IMG/VR virus record: IMGVR_UViG_3300050821_023961
Span: 1 to 36,213 of that record
DNA length: 36,213 nucleotides
Reading direction: 5' to 3' (one strand)
Source of the DNA: a virus
Under the pieces are notes generated by a model. That model worked only from the letters and a program-made list of their open reading frames with translations, was not told the origin of the DNA and made no database searches. The position numbers and the translations under genes were made by a program. Within the stretch, counting starts at the first letter, position 1, and each line of letters begins with the position of its first letter. Positions 24,923-31,554 of the stretch are shown here, in pieces.

Positions 24923-27220
24923 CTAATTCACGCTTCCGCCCGAAATCCCTGGTGAGTTGTAGATTTGAATCGCCACAGCGCCGGGATTATTGATAATGCC
25001 TTGATCGGTCCACGTTACTGTGCCGTCTGTCGTAGTCCCGCCGAGATCATTGAAAGATACCGACGAACCACTTGTGCCTAAGTGTGTGCAGATTTGTAGA
25101 TGCAGAGCCGAATCTTGGATTGATTGACCTACTACATAAGCCGTCGTAGGTGCCCATGCCGCATCACTTGAAAACCCTTTCATCGCTAAGTTAGTCGGCA
25201 TCAAACCCTGACGAATATAAGCTAACCAATTTGCGATTGAATAGGCAGGATTGAACGTGACAGCATTACCGTCCACATCCCAACCATTCATCTTGAACGC
25301 TTCGAGACGTGCGTTAGCGAGAGTTCCAGGACCACCGTTCGCTTTATCCCATGTCGCTACTGTGACGTTAGGATTGATAAGTCTTGGATCGGTGTAACCT
25401 TCATGTTGTCCCTTGCCGGAATCGCCAAAGACACCAGAAGACCAAATATTCGGTAGCACAACTAATGATTGACCAGCGATTGCAGACGGTATGCCCGAAA
25501 CGCCGTCTTCATCGAAACCAATCGTCACATGGCCTGATGACGGAACAGCGGTAACAAACGCACCACGGCCACTGGAAGCGTGATAAAGATAATCACCGAC
25601 ACTGACCGATGTCGTGCTGCTAACAATCAAATGTGCAGCATCGGTAACCGTAGTTACCGAAATAGTAGCCTTAGATATATCAGCACCACCCGAACCGCTG
25701 CCACTAATCCAGTTATCACAAAGCGAACCTTGATGATTCGTTGCAGAGTTCCACGGACGAACCGAAACAACATTGACTGGATCGGGGTCCTTTCGATTGC
25801 TGAACCAATTGTAATCGTAGGTTAGTCCAGTTTGTTGAATATATGGTGCAGCACTGGAAGCTGGACAAAGACCATTGAAATTTCGATCCGCTAAAATGTT
25901 AGTTGCTTGTTTGAGTTGATTTTGATTTGCTTGAAATTCATTAAGAGAAATGGTACTTGCGCCACCGCCACCATCTGAATCTTCTGACGTGCTGTGATTT
26001 ATGAAACCAAAAGACGTACTGTTTGTGCCTGTGCCATCTTCGAGATTGCCTGCACCATTTACCATCATCACTCGATTCACGTAATGAACACCAGGAGTGA
26101 CCCATAAGTCGCCGATGCCATTGGTGGAACCACTCCCATCAATCACAATATTTTGGACAGCGTTTGTTCCCGACACGCCGTTTAATGTGTGTGCATTGTA
26201 CGCAGCAGTGCTTATCCAGGCTCCCCCACCGTCCCATAAAAAGCCTGTTTGAATTGATGATGCGGGACTATTATTTGGCGTGCCGAATGGATCGGCGAGA
26301 ACGACATTTGTCCAAGTTACATTATTCGCATTCGGCCACGTTGAACCGATACCAAAAATGGTATTAGTAACAGTCATACCCGGCCATTCCAAGTCAGCGG
26401 TAGTTCCAGACGCATTTGAATAAAACGTGGAATTGTTGATATGGTTACATCCCGTTACAGCGGGTGGACCAGGGACGGTTATGAGTTGTGAAGCGGTAGG
26501 ACTTCTCACGTCCAAATTATCAATACAAGCCTGATATGCACCTGTGCCGAGATGAGTTATATTACCCGATCCCACCATAAGGACATGGTTCAAAATCAAA
26601 TCTCCACCGACTTTTAATCCAGGTACAGATGACGTGCCCAAATTTATCAACTTCGTATATGACAGGTTCAACGAAGAATCACAACAAACGGTTGAAATCA
26701 TGCCGTTATTTCCGACATTTCCTGATATGTTCTGAACGATGGCAGGACTTGCCCATGATGTTGCAGTGCTCTTTATCAATGGGAATCTTGGGTTATTGTT
26801 TTCGGCGGGCCATGTCAGTCTGTAAGCAACCGTGGATGGTGAACTAAACTGGGTGATACTTCCGCCTTGCATTTCATATGTACCGGGTGTCGTTACAGCG
26901 TTCCAAGCTCCGGGACCTACCGACAAGTCACCTTGCAGAGTGAGAGTACCGGCATTTACGAGCTTCGGCGATACAAGGTTTGTAGCTTGACCAACACTAA
27001 CTACCGCTGTGCCTGCAACTGGTGAATCACCGATTACGACGGTTGTTGACACTGGAATCGTAACGGTACAAGCACAGTTGATGATGGCACGGTCGCCCGT
27101 TCCTGGAGGGCCAGAGCCGCCCCAAGTTGACGTTGCTGCCCAATTGCCGCTCTGTGTTGCTGTGTAGGTTGACGCTTGAGCGAATGAACAAAGCAACAAA
27201 AAGACTATTGTGCGGAGCAT
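24923..27220 (-). CDS. Large secreted beta-helix-like protein
   Basis: A 765-residue protein with a signal peptide (MLRTIVFLLLCSFAQA, cleaved before STYT). The mature N-terminus SGNWAATSTWGGSGPPGTGDR with following TVTIPVSTTVVIGD resembles the entry strands of G8-like or parallel beta-helix proteins. The rest is rich in Asn, Gly, Ser and Thr, with repeated short strands typical of right-handed beta-helices. No catalytic motif was identified. A polysaccharide-binding or -cleaving surface protein is possible. It is placed between terminase and HNH genes as the third of three consecutive exported proteins, and its start overlaps the preceding gene by 16 nt. Confidence 0.65.
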   Translation of the reverse strand: MLRTIVFLLLCSFAQASTYTATQSGNWAATSTWGGSGPPGTGDRAIINCACTVTIPVSTTVVIGDSPVAGTAVVSVGQATNLVSPKLVNAGTLTLQGDLSVGPGAWNAVTTPGTYEMQGGSITQFSSPSTVAYRLTWPAENNNPRFPLIKSTATSWASPAIVQNISGNVGNNGMISTVCCDSSLNLSYTKLINLGTSSVPGLKVGGDLILNHVLMVGSGNITHLGTGAYQACIDNLDVRSPTASQLITVPGPPAVTGCNHINNSTFYSNASGTTADLEWPGMTVTNTIFGIGSTWPNANNVTWTNVVLADPFGTPNNSPASSIQTGFLWDGGGAWISTAAYNAHTLNGVSGTNAVQNIVIDGSGSTNGIGDLWVTPGVHYVNRVMMVNGAGNLEDGTGTNSTSFGFINHSTSEDSDGGGGASTISLNEFQANQNQLKQATNILADRNFNGLCPASSAAPYIQQTGLTYDYNWFSNRKDPDPVNVVSVRPWNSATNHQGSLCDNWISGSGSGGADISKATISVTTVTDAAHLIVSSTTSVSVGDYLYHASSGRGAFVTAVPSSGHVTIGFDEDGVSGIPSAIAGQSLVVLPNIWSSGVFGDSGKGQHEGYTDPRLINPNVTVATWDKANGGPGTLANARLEAFKMNGWDVDGNAVTFNPAYSIANWLAYIRQGLMPTNLAMKGFSSDAAWAPTTAYVVGQSIQDSALHLQICTHLGTSGSSVSFNDLGGTTTDGTVTWTDQGIINNPGAVAIQIYNSPGISGGSVN

Positions 27221-27678
27221 ACAATATTCACTCCTTGACCGGCGATTGTCGAGCCTACCGCCGTTACGAATGACACAAGATAATCACCAGATGCCAAAGT
27301 TCCCGCAGCCGCTATGCCGCTTTGACTAACTGAATTCGTCCCGGCAGCGGGCAACACTAATGTCGTCGAAGTAAAAATTGTTGTTCCGCCCGTCCACACA
27401 CCGATACTCACTGGCGTTGGATTCTTTTTTATATCGACCACCAAGTTAGCGCCGGTCGGATAAACAGCCGCATCTATCCTGCAACTTGTCACCGCCATTG
27501 ACGACGTGATAGTTTGCTTCCAATTCGATTGATCGCCTATCACACATGGGGCGGCACAGTTGAGGAACGTAAGCCGTGTGGGACCACCACCACTCCCACT
27601 CCCGCCGCCCGGAGGGTTGTATTGTGCGAATGAAAGAATCGAGCAAAAGAAAATGAGTAAGCAGATACCTTTGAACAT
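27205..27678 (-). CDS. Secreted beta-rich protein
   Basis: About 157 residues. Signal peptide MFKGICLLIFFCSILSFA, mature chain beginning with Gln. A Gly/Ser-rich linker (PPGGGSGSGGGP) follows, then a beta domain with four cysteines (NCAAPC, SCRI, VCSAQ at the end) and alternating hydrophobic strands. No family is recognised. The ATG at 27678 follows the upstream stop (TAA) by one base and is preferred over a GTG at 27690. The pattern fits the secreted cargo cluster; it may be displayed at the surface or released. Confidence 0.6.
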   Translation of the reverse strand: MFKGICLLIFFCSILSFAQYNPPGGGSGSGGGPTRLTFLNCAAPCVIGDQSNWKQTITSSMAVTSCRIDAAVYPTGANLVVDIKKNPTPVSIGVWTGGTTIFTSTTLVLPAAGTNSVSQSGIAAAGTLASGDYLVSFVTAVGSTIAGQGVNIVCSAQ

Positions 27679-27679
27679 T

Positions 27680-28060
27680 TTAGTTCTCACACGTCACTGA
27701 TAGTTTGTCGCCAGTGACCCCATAGAAATAATATGAGTCAAGACGATGAACAAAATTGATGTTGGGATTTTGAGCCCGGTTCCAAACACCACCCGCAGCA
27801 ATCGGTAATCCTTGACTTACAGCGGTCGAAGCATCACCCATTCTTATAGCCGCTGTGTTTGCCGCCAAAGCAACAAACTGAATTTCACGACAGGTGGTCG
27901 GTGTTGCCGTGACTTGCTGAGTGCCACTGTTGCCTGTCAGATCAGCTTTGGTAGTGATCGTTATAGGAACATTTGCTTGGGCGGATACTGGAACTTGATT
28001 GGCGAATTGAACATATAAACACAAGATCGCCAGTGTACAAAACAGATAAAGATTTCGCAT
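27680..28060 (-). CDS. Small exported beta protein
   Basis: A 126-residue protein with a signal peptide (hydrophobic core LYLFCTLAILCLYVQFA, cleavage probably near VSA before Gln). The mature part has PTTCREIQFVALAANTAAIRMGDASTAVSQGLPIAAGG and ends YYFYGVTGDKLSVTCEN. Similar short beta-sandwich proteins occur in many phages without a signal peptide, as presumed virion accessories, so the addition of an export signal is notable. TAAATAC lies 4 nt before the ATG and no Shine-Dalgarno is present. It is the first of three coupled secreted genes. Confidence 0.62.
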   Translation of the reverse strand: MRNLYLFCTLAILCLYVQFANQVPVSAQANVPITITTKADLTGNSGTQQVTATPTTCREIQFVALAANTAAIRMGDASTAVSQGLPIAAGGVWNRAQNPNINFVHRLDSYYFYGVTGDKLSVTCEN

Positions 28061-28064
28061 GATG

Positions 28065-28071
28065 GTATTTA
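28065..28071 (-). promoter_or_regulatory. TAAATAC start motif of the secreted-protein cluster
   Basis: TAAATAC is 4 nt before the ATG at 28060 and 7 nt after the HNH stop. CTCTA just before it can pair with TAGAG upstream in the end of the HNH gene. Confidence 0.5.
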
Positions 28072-28078
28072 GAGAATG

Positions 28079-28402
28079 TTATTCGCCTCTACCCGTTCGT
28101 ACTGCGTGGCAATCATGACAGAGGCCCAGACAGTTACTCTCGACTAATCGCAGCGCCGGGTATTCGACCAACTTCAAAACGTGATGGACATCTTTGGTTG
28201 CCACGATCTTACAATCAAAGCAGAATGGATGTCTTTCAATGAACCACAGACGAAACTTTCTCCAATCTCCGTCATAACCACGCTCTGCCGAACTGCCCCG
28301 GTATTGGTCGCTGGTTGTCTTGTGCTCCGGGCAATAATAACCGTCTGCAACACGAGCGACACAATGAGGGAAACTACAAGCGTGTTGTGGCTTACTCGGC
28401 AT
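28079..28402 (-). CDS. HNH endonuclease (packaging-associated type)
   Basis: A 107-residue protein. An N-terminal Cys/His cluster (C9, C14, C24, H27) precedes the HNH core: C61 and C64, His pair 73-74 in DVHHVLKL, Asn90 in ESNCLGLCHDCHA, then C95, C98 and His99. This matches HNH proteins that in HK97-like phages lie beside terminase and stimulate cos cleavage. Here three secreted-protein genes have come between it and the small subunit. It starts 5 nt after the stop of the preceding HNH-like gene, with no ribosome site, so it may be co-translated. Confidence 0.85.
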   Translation of the reverse strand: MPSKPQHACSFPHCVARVADGYYCPEHKTTSDQYRGSSAERGYDGDWRKFRLWFIERHPFCFDCKIVATKDVHHVLKLVEYPALRLVESNCLGLCHDCHAVRTGRGE

Positions 28403-28407
28403 TTTGT

Positions 28408-28926
28408 TTATTGTTGTGATTCGTGATAAAGTTCGTGATAAAGTTCATGCATCCGGTCGGTACGGCGCAACAAGTCAGTTTTGAGAAGAGCACGGGCGAA
28501 CTCTAACACTTCACCATCGGAATATTCTGACTTACAACTGTTGTACATCCACACGACACAACGAGTATTTGCTTTTGTGTAACCTTTGCTTGGGTCTATA
28601 CGATCAAGGGACGGCGCATATTTGTTCTTGGATGTTGTCTGACTCAGCAACAGATCAAACTTGATGCCGGATACTTCACAGTGACCCGACGTTAGTTTTT
28701 CAATCAACCATTCTGGCGTGAGATCATATGCCAACAAGTCCTTTTTCGACCTTACCTTTGCCGAGTTGAGCAGTCGTAACGCTCTGCCCTCGATTGTCTG
28801 CGCTCTGGCTTTCCAGTAGATGCTCTGGTGGTTTGCACGTTTACGGTATGTTTCGCTTACTGGCAGCGGATCAAACGGATTATTCGATGTTTCCGATTTA
28901 AGGAATGGGTTTAGATTGTCTCGCAT
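28408..28926 (-). CDS. HNH-like phage protein, paralogue of 19779-20135
   Basis: A 172-residue protein. The C-terminal half carries CEVSGIKFDLLL, then KYAPSLDRIDPSKGYTKAN and VVWMYNSCKSEYSD, the conserved block of a family of small phage HNH-like proteins. An N-terminal extension of about 60 residues is polar. The last residues ELYHELYHES come from a 12-bp tandem duplication just before the stop. TAAATAC is 5 nt before the ATG, downstream of a strong terminator. It may be a homing-type or packaging nuclease; activity is not provable from sequence alone. Confidence 0.65.
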   Translation of the reverse strand: MRDNLNPFLKSETSNNPFDPLPVSETYRKRANHQSIYWKARAQTIEGRALRLLNSAKVRSKKDLLAYDLTPEWLIEKLTSGHCEVSGIKFDLLLSQTTSKNKYAPSLDRIDPSKGYTKANTRCVVWMYNSCKSEYSDGEVLEFARALLKTDLLRRTDRMHELYHELYHESQQ

Positions 28927-28931
28927 CGCCT

Positions 28932-28938
28932 GTATTTA
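28932..28938 (-). promoter_or_regulatory. TAAATAC start motif directly after a terminator
   Basis: TAAATAC is 5 nt before the ATG at 28926 and only about 5 nt after the T-tract of the terminator at 28943-28991. A transcript made here would be leaderless or nearly so. Confidence 0.55.
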
Positions 28939-28942
28939 GAGA

Positions 28943-28991
28943 CAAAAAGAGAGCCGCCCTAGAAGCACTTTGGAGGTTTTCTAGGACGGCT
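28943..28991 (-). terminator. Strong intrinsic terminator
   Basis: AGCCGTCCTAGAA pairs with TTCTAGGGCGGCT (13 bp with one G-U on the minus strand, 14-nt loop), followed by CTCTTTTTG. The G-U would be a C-A mismatch on the plus strand, so it works best for minus-strand RNA. Confidence 0.85.
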
Positions 28992-29028
28992 TGAGAGAAT
29001 CACAAGTTGGACGACTTGCGATGTTGAA
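28944..29028 (-). ncRNA. Candidate small RNA between TAAATAC motif and terminator
   Basis: A TAAATAC motif at 29034-29040 is followed at the usual spacing by no start codon. Instead there are about 85 nt holding a small hairpin (CAAGT/ACTTG arms) and the strong terminator. No ORF of use is present. It is either a short untranslated RNA or simply the 3' end of the upstream gene's transcript. Inferred only from the arrangement. Confidence 0.3.
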
Positions 29029-29033
29029 CGCTT

Positions 29034-29040
29034 GTATTTA
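29034..29040 (-). promoter_or_regulatory. TAAATAC motif at the end of the methyltransferase-like gene
   Basis: The motif includes the TAA stop of the upstream gene. No start codon follows at 4-6 nt, unlike the other copies. Confidence 0.4.
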
Positions 29041-29745
29041 GACCGGCTGAAGAAGTGTTGTCAAGTACTCGATTAGTTCCGTTTCATTGTCACACCATTT
29101 GAAGAATCGAGAAGCGCCGCCAGAGTCGCTGTAACCTTGCAATACGCTTCGTTGACCCGACAGGAACCCGCCGTATACTTGTGTTGTCTTCTTTGCGCTT
29201 CTTTTGGCGACCCGTTGATGACCCGCCGAATGTCCGCTTTGTTCATCAACACGACCACCGGCTTCTTTCGTCAAAATCACATTCGCAGGGAATCGGCCCA
29301 TTGTTTCCGCTTGGGCTATCTTGCTTTCGGCGTGAGTAGCATATAAGTCTCGTTTGTTAATGTCATGTCTCCACGGACGGCCCCAACCATCAGCACAAGT
29401 TGTGGGACCGCTCCGTGAACCACCACCAAGCTTATCCGTGGTTCCAATCCGACACGCATCGACATTCAAGCCGCCCGTTCCATACTTCAGAATATTTTGA
29501 GCAACTGTCTTTTCTGCAAGAGGTTTTCTAGCCAGGGCAATCGAGACGTGTATTTCAGCTACCCAGATGATTTGATCTCGGATTTCAAAACCAGCGTCTT
29601 CCATGTTCACTGCTATTCGATGATATGGAGTGCCCTGCATAGCAATTGCAGCCACGTGAGCGCCCGGAGAGAGACGAGACAATAGTAAGTGGCACTCTTG
29701 GACGGAAGGCACGCTGTAGAGCTTGAGAATGGAAAAGGAATGCAT
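29038..29745 (-). CDS. DNA methyltransferase-like protein lacking the catalytic motif
   Basis: A 235-residue protein. LSPGAHVAAIAMQGTPYHRIA, then EDAGFEIRDQIIWV, ALARKPLAEKTVAQNIL, YGTGGLNVDACRIGT and MGRFPANVILTK are hallmarks of phage site-specific N4/N6 DNA methyltransferases. The N-terminal part that normally carries the DPPY/NPPY catalytic motif is missing: only about 25 residues precede LSPGAH. The segment between IIWV and ARKPL is also short. It is probably a deletion relic, or it needs a partner. It starts 6 nt after the upstream stop, and the TAA stop is part of a TAAATAC motif. Confidence 0.7.
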   Translation of the reverse strand: MHSFSILKLYSVPSVQECHLLLSRLSPGAHVAAIAMQGTPYHRIAVNMEDAGFEIRDQIIWVAEIHVSIALARKPLAEKTVAQNILKYGTGGLNVDACRIGTTDKLGGGSRSGPTTCADGWGRPWRHDINKRDLYATHAESKIAQAETMGRFPANVILTKEAGGRVDEQSGHSAGHQRVAKRSAKKTTQVYGGFLSGQRSVLQGYSDSGGASRFFKWCDNETELIEYLTTLLQPV

Positions 29746-29751
29746 GAGTAG

Positions 29752-30093
29752 CTAAGCTGTTTTTGCCTTCCTACCTTCTGCCGTGGTCGCTCGCTTCCGT
29801 TTCTTAGGAATACGCTTTCCACATGATGAACTCTGAATCTCCGGGAAATCGAGCGCCGACAATGAATGCAATCCCATATCGGCCAGCTTCTCAATCACGG
29901 CACGTCGGCATACTTGAACCGCATCTTCGTAATCTTGCAGCCGGTCGAAGTGTTCATTCCAAATCCTAACGGGAATGGTTTTATCCGGGTGTTCAGATAC
30001 GTAATCGAGATTGACTTTATAGAGGGTGAGTTGGTCGGCGCTTAACACGGAAAAAGCGACATCCAAAATTGTGTTGGTCCAAACTGACATCAT
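29752..30093 (-). CDS. Hypothetical protein with basic tail
   Basis: About 113 residues. The N-terminal 80 residues are helical and acidic (VLSADQLTLYKVNLDYVSEHPDK, then WNEHFDRLQDYEDAVQVCRRAVIEKLADMG). The C-terminal 25 are very basic (KRIPKKRKRATTAEGRKAKTA), suggesting nucleic-acid binding. No family recognised. The ATG at 30093 is favoured over 30102, since it overlaps the stop of the upstream 60-residue ORF as TGATG and has TAAATGC 5 nt before it; a second ATG follows directly at 30090. Confidence 0.55.
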   Translation of the reverse strand: MMSVWTNTILDVAFSVLSADQLTLYKVNLDYVSEHPDKTIPVRIWNEHFDRLQDYEDAVQVCRRAVIEKLADMGLHSLSALDFPEIQSSSCGKRIPKKRKRATTAEGRKAKTA

Positions 30094-30275
30094 CAAAGGC
30101 ATTTATCAGCGTCGGTACAATGCCGGGTGTTCCTGTGGTAGATGTCTCTCGATTGCGCCTTGAGATTCCTAGAGCGCCGTGGAGCCATTCTAATGTGTCC
30201 GGGCAAGTCCCAAGATGCTAAGTCGAAGATCGCCGGTTCATCAAGATCACAATCAAAGAAGTTGGGGAACGCCAC
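30093..30275 (-). CDS. Possible 60-residue protein
   Basis: A GTG at 30275 opens 60 codons. The acidic N-terminal half (FFDCDLDEPAIFDLASWDLPG) and basic C-terminal half are of biased but protein-like composition. Support comes from the TGATG overlap with the next gene and a TAAATTC motif 4 nt before the start. No family. A plus-strand frame overlaps the same DNA but lacks such signals. Confidence 0.35.
   Translation of the reverse strand: MAFPNFFDCDLDEPAIFDLASWDLPGHIRMAPRRSRNLKAQSRDIYHRNTRHCTDADKCL
30099..30105 (-). promoter_or_regulatory. Variant start motif TAAATGC
   Basis: TAAATGC lies 5 nt before the ATG at 30093, one base from the TAAATAC form and at the same spacing as other copies. 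Confidence 0.3.
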
Positions 30276-30279
30276 CAGA

Positions 30280-30286
30280 GAATTTA
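30280..30286 (-). promoter_or_regulatory. Variant start motif TAAATTC
   Basis: TAAATTC lies 4 nt before the GTG at 30275. Weak alone. Confidence 0.25.
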
Positions 30287-30309
30287 GACGGCCTTTACTG
30301 TTAGCGACC

Positions 30310-30331
30310 GGATACCGGCTACACCGGCTAC
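30310..30331 (+). repeat. Tandem 9-bp repeat ACCGGCTAC, copy set 1
   Basis: Two adjacent ACCGGCTAC units preceded by GGAT. The identical 22 bp recur in reverse orientation at 32661-32682. It lies in non-coding DNA. Confidence 0.75.
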
Positions 30332-30378
30332 AAGGTGGGGCAACTTGACAAGTTAGAAAACTGTGGGACCATTGATTA

Positions 30379-30558
30379 GTGAATCACAAAGCGACACGAG
30401 CGGACAAGAACTGGATAAACCGGAATGCTGGCAAGTGGACACCAACGGCAAAGCGTCCGAAAGTTAAGACACCCGCCGATGATGCTTTATTTGACATCGA
30501 CATCCCGGAAACGCCACAAATTAAAATTTCAATGAATCCGTTTGAGCCTGCCGAGTGA
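30379..30558 (+). CDS. Possible 59-residue protein
   Basis: A GTG-initiated plus-strand frame of 59 codons with a protein-like sequence: basic N-terminal half (NWINRNAGKWTPTAKRPKVK), acidic-hydrophobic C-terminal half (DDALFDIDIPETPQIKI). There is no Shine-Dalgarno. A perfect TTGACA lies at 30345-30350, but no good -10 follows, so expression is uncertain. The composition is the main support. Confidence 0.35.
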   Translation: MNHKATRADKNWINRNAGKWTPTAKRPKVKTPADDALFDIDIPETPQIKISMNPFEPAE

Positions 30559-30584
30559 GTTATTACACAACTATTACAATTGAA

Positions 30585-30614
30585 CTTGTGTATATCATGA
30601 CGGCTATACACAAG
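30585..30614. promoter_or_regulatory. Operator-like inverted repeat
   Basis: CTTGTGTATA and TATACACAAG form perfect 10-bp arms around a 10-nt spacer. There is no T-tract, so a protein-binding site is more likely than a terminator. Confidence 0.5.
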
Positions 30615-31030
30615 ATGTAGTGGTCGGTCAAGTTTAGTGCCGGTCGTGAACAACAGCGGGCGCTAAATGATTCTGTCGAGGAATGTATTATCCGGCTCAT
30701 TGGTAATTTTAACTTTGGATCGGGTACAGACGTAGACAAAAATCCAACAGGGCGCTCAAGAGCCGGTTGGTAACATGAAAGAGAAATCTTTCGGCGTAGT
30801 GCTCCACTTAGACGAATGGTGAGGAAGATACGTCGTAGTAAATGCTTACAGCGGTTGGGAACCATTGAACCCCAATTAGCCTAACCCTCGCAAGAGGTAC
30901 CCGAAAACCTGGAGAGGATGATTAGGGCGGTGATGAAAAGCCGGGTAGCCTAAGAGCGGCAATTCCTAAAACGAGTCTACGCAGCGGTCGCTAAGATCAA
31001 GTACCGACGATTCCTCTTTGGAATTGATTT

Positions 31031-31195
31031 GAAATGGTCCTGTACTCCATTTCATTTCTCAAGCCTTTTGGATTAACTATTCAAGTCTACTCTTGATTCA
31101 TCTTGTGGGAGTGAAACGGACACAAGATGATGAATCCAGAAAATGTTGGATAACGAATGATTGGGTTGTTCCACTCCGTTGCACAACCATCATTC
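31031..31195. repeat. Three consecutive hairpins, two with complementary loops
   Basis: Hairpin 1: GAAATGG/CCATTTC (31031-31053). Hairpin 2: arms 31095-31107 and 31121-31136 (13 bp, 3-nt bulge, 13-nt loop). Hairpin 3: arms 31155-31169 and 31183-31195 (13 bp, 2-nt bulge, 13-nt loop). The loops of 2 and 3 are complementary (GGAGTG with CACTCC, or AACGGA with TCCGTT). All precede the promoter at 31204. Confidence 0.6.
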
Positions 31196-31203
31196 GGACT
31201 AGT

Positions 31204-31231
31204 TTGACTTTTGTTTGGGTTGTGTAATAAT
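31204..31231 (+). promoter_or_regulatory. Sigma70-like promoter of the plus-strand operon
   Basis: TTGACT (31204-31209), 16-nt spacer, AATAAT (31226-31231). The start would fall near 31238, one or two bases before the ATG at 31240, so the mRNA would be essentially leaderless. No Shine-Dalgarno is present. Confidence 0.6.
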
Positions 31232-31239
31232 TGGTTTAT

Positions 31240-31554
31240 ATGGCAACAGCAAAATCAAAACCAATCAAACACGATCCGTTGCTTTTAGAAATGCAACAGC
31301 AACTCCATGAGACTGACAACAAGGTCTTGGAAATACAAAAGCAAGTCCATGAGACGGACAGAAAGCTAACGGAACTCATTACCCTCATCACCACCGAAAT
31401 TAAAAAACCGGTTCGACGTTCCTCTAGTCAGCGTGAATTTCGAGAACATCAACCCATGAAAGATTTTCTATCACGTGGTAGTCTTGAACAGCCTTCACTT
31501 GAAGAACGTCTCGAAGCGATAGAACGCCAATTAGATGATTTGACTAGAAGATGA
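31240..31554 (+). CDS. Small coiled-coil protein, first gene of the plus-strand operon
   Basis: A 104-residue protein. Residues about 15-55 form a coiled coil built from a repeat of the pattern QxxHETDxKxxE (MQQQLHETDNKVLEI, then QKQVHETDRKLTEL). A basic linker follows and a second short helix ends the protein (SLEERLEAIERQLDDLTRR). No family is recognised. The ATG at 31240 is preferred over a TTG at 31231, which lies within the -10. The stop overlaps the next start as ATGA. Its place behind a sigma70-like promoter, opposite to the late genes, suggests early or lysogenic expression. Confidence 0.6.
   Translation: MATAKSKPIKHDPLLLEMQQQLHETDNKVLEIQKQVHETDRKLTELITLITTEIKKPVRRSSSQREFREHQPMKDFLSRGSLEQPSLEERLEAIERQLDDLTRR

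Larger units (their letters stand above)
30559..31230. other. Gene-poor region with many inverted repeats
   Basis: No convincing gene was found over about 670 nt. Frames on both strands are short and interrupted. The DNA holds a 10-bp palindromic pair (30585-30614), a GNRA-capped hairpin CCTC-GCAA-GAGG near 30885-30896, TACCCG/CGGGTA arms farther apart, and three hairpins at 31031-31195 before an early-type promoter. It could hold a structured RNA, operators or a replication origin; the sequence alone does not decide. Confidence 0.5.

Noticed and set aside
30142-30348. 68-codon plus-strand ORF
   Set aside because: No ribosome site or coupling, and it runs through the ACCGGCTAC repeat; the minus-strand frame on the same DNA has better signals.
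30885-30960. Hammerhead ribozyme-like fragments (CGAAAAC and GTGATGA)
   Set aside because: The core order and flanking stems do not fit a hammerhead; only isolated fragments match.
30597-31076. Plus-strand segments that look protein-like but are separated by in-frame stops
   Set aside because: The open stretches average close to the random expectation for this base composition, frames change, and most lack start codons. Stop-codon recoding or a decayed gene cannot be supported from this alone.
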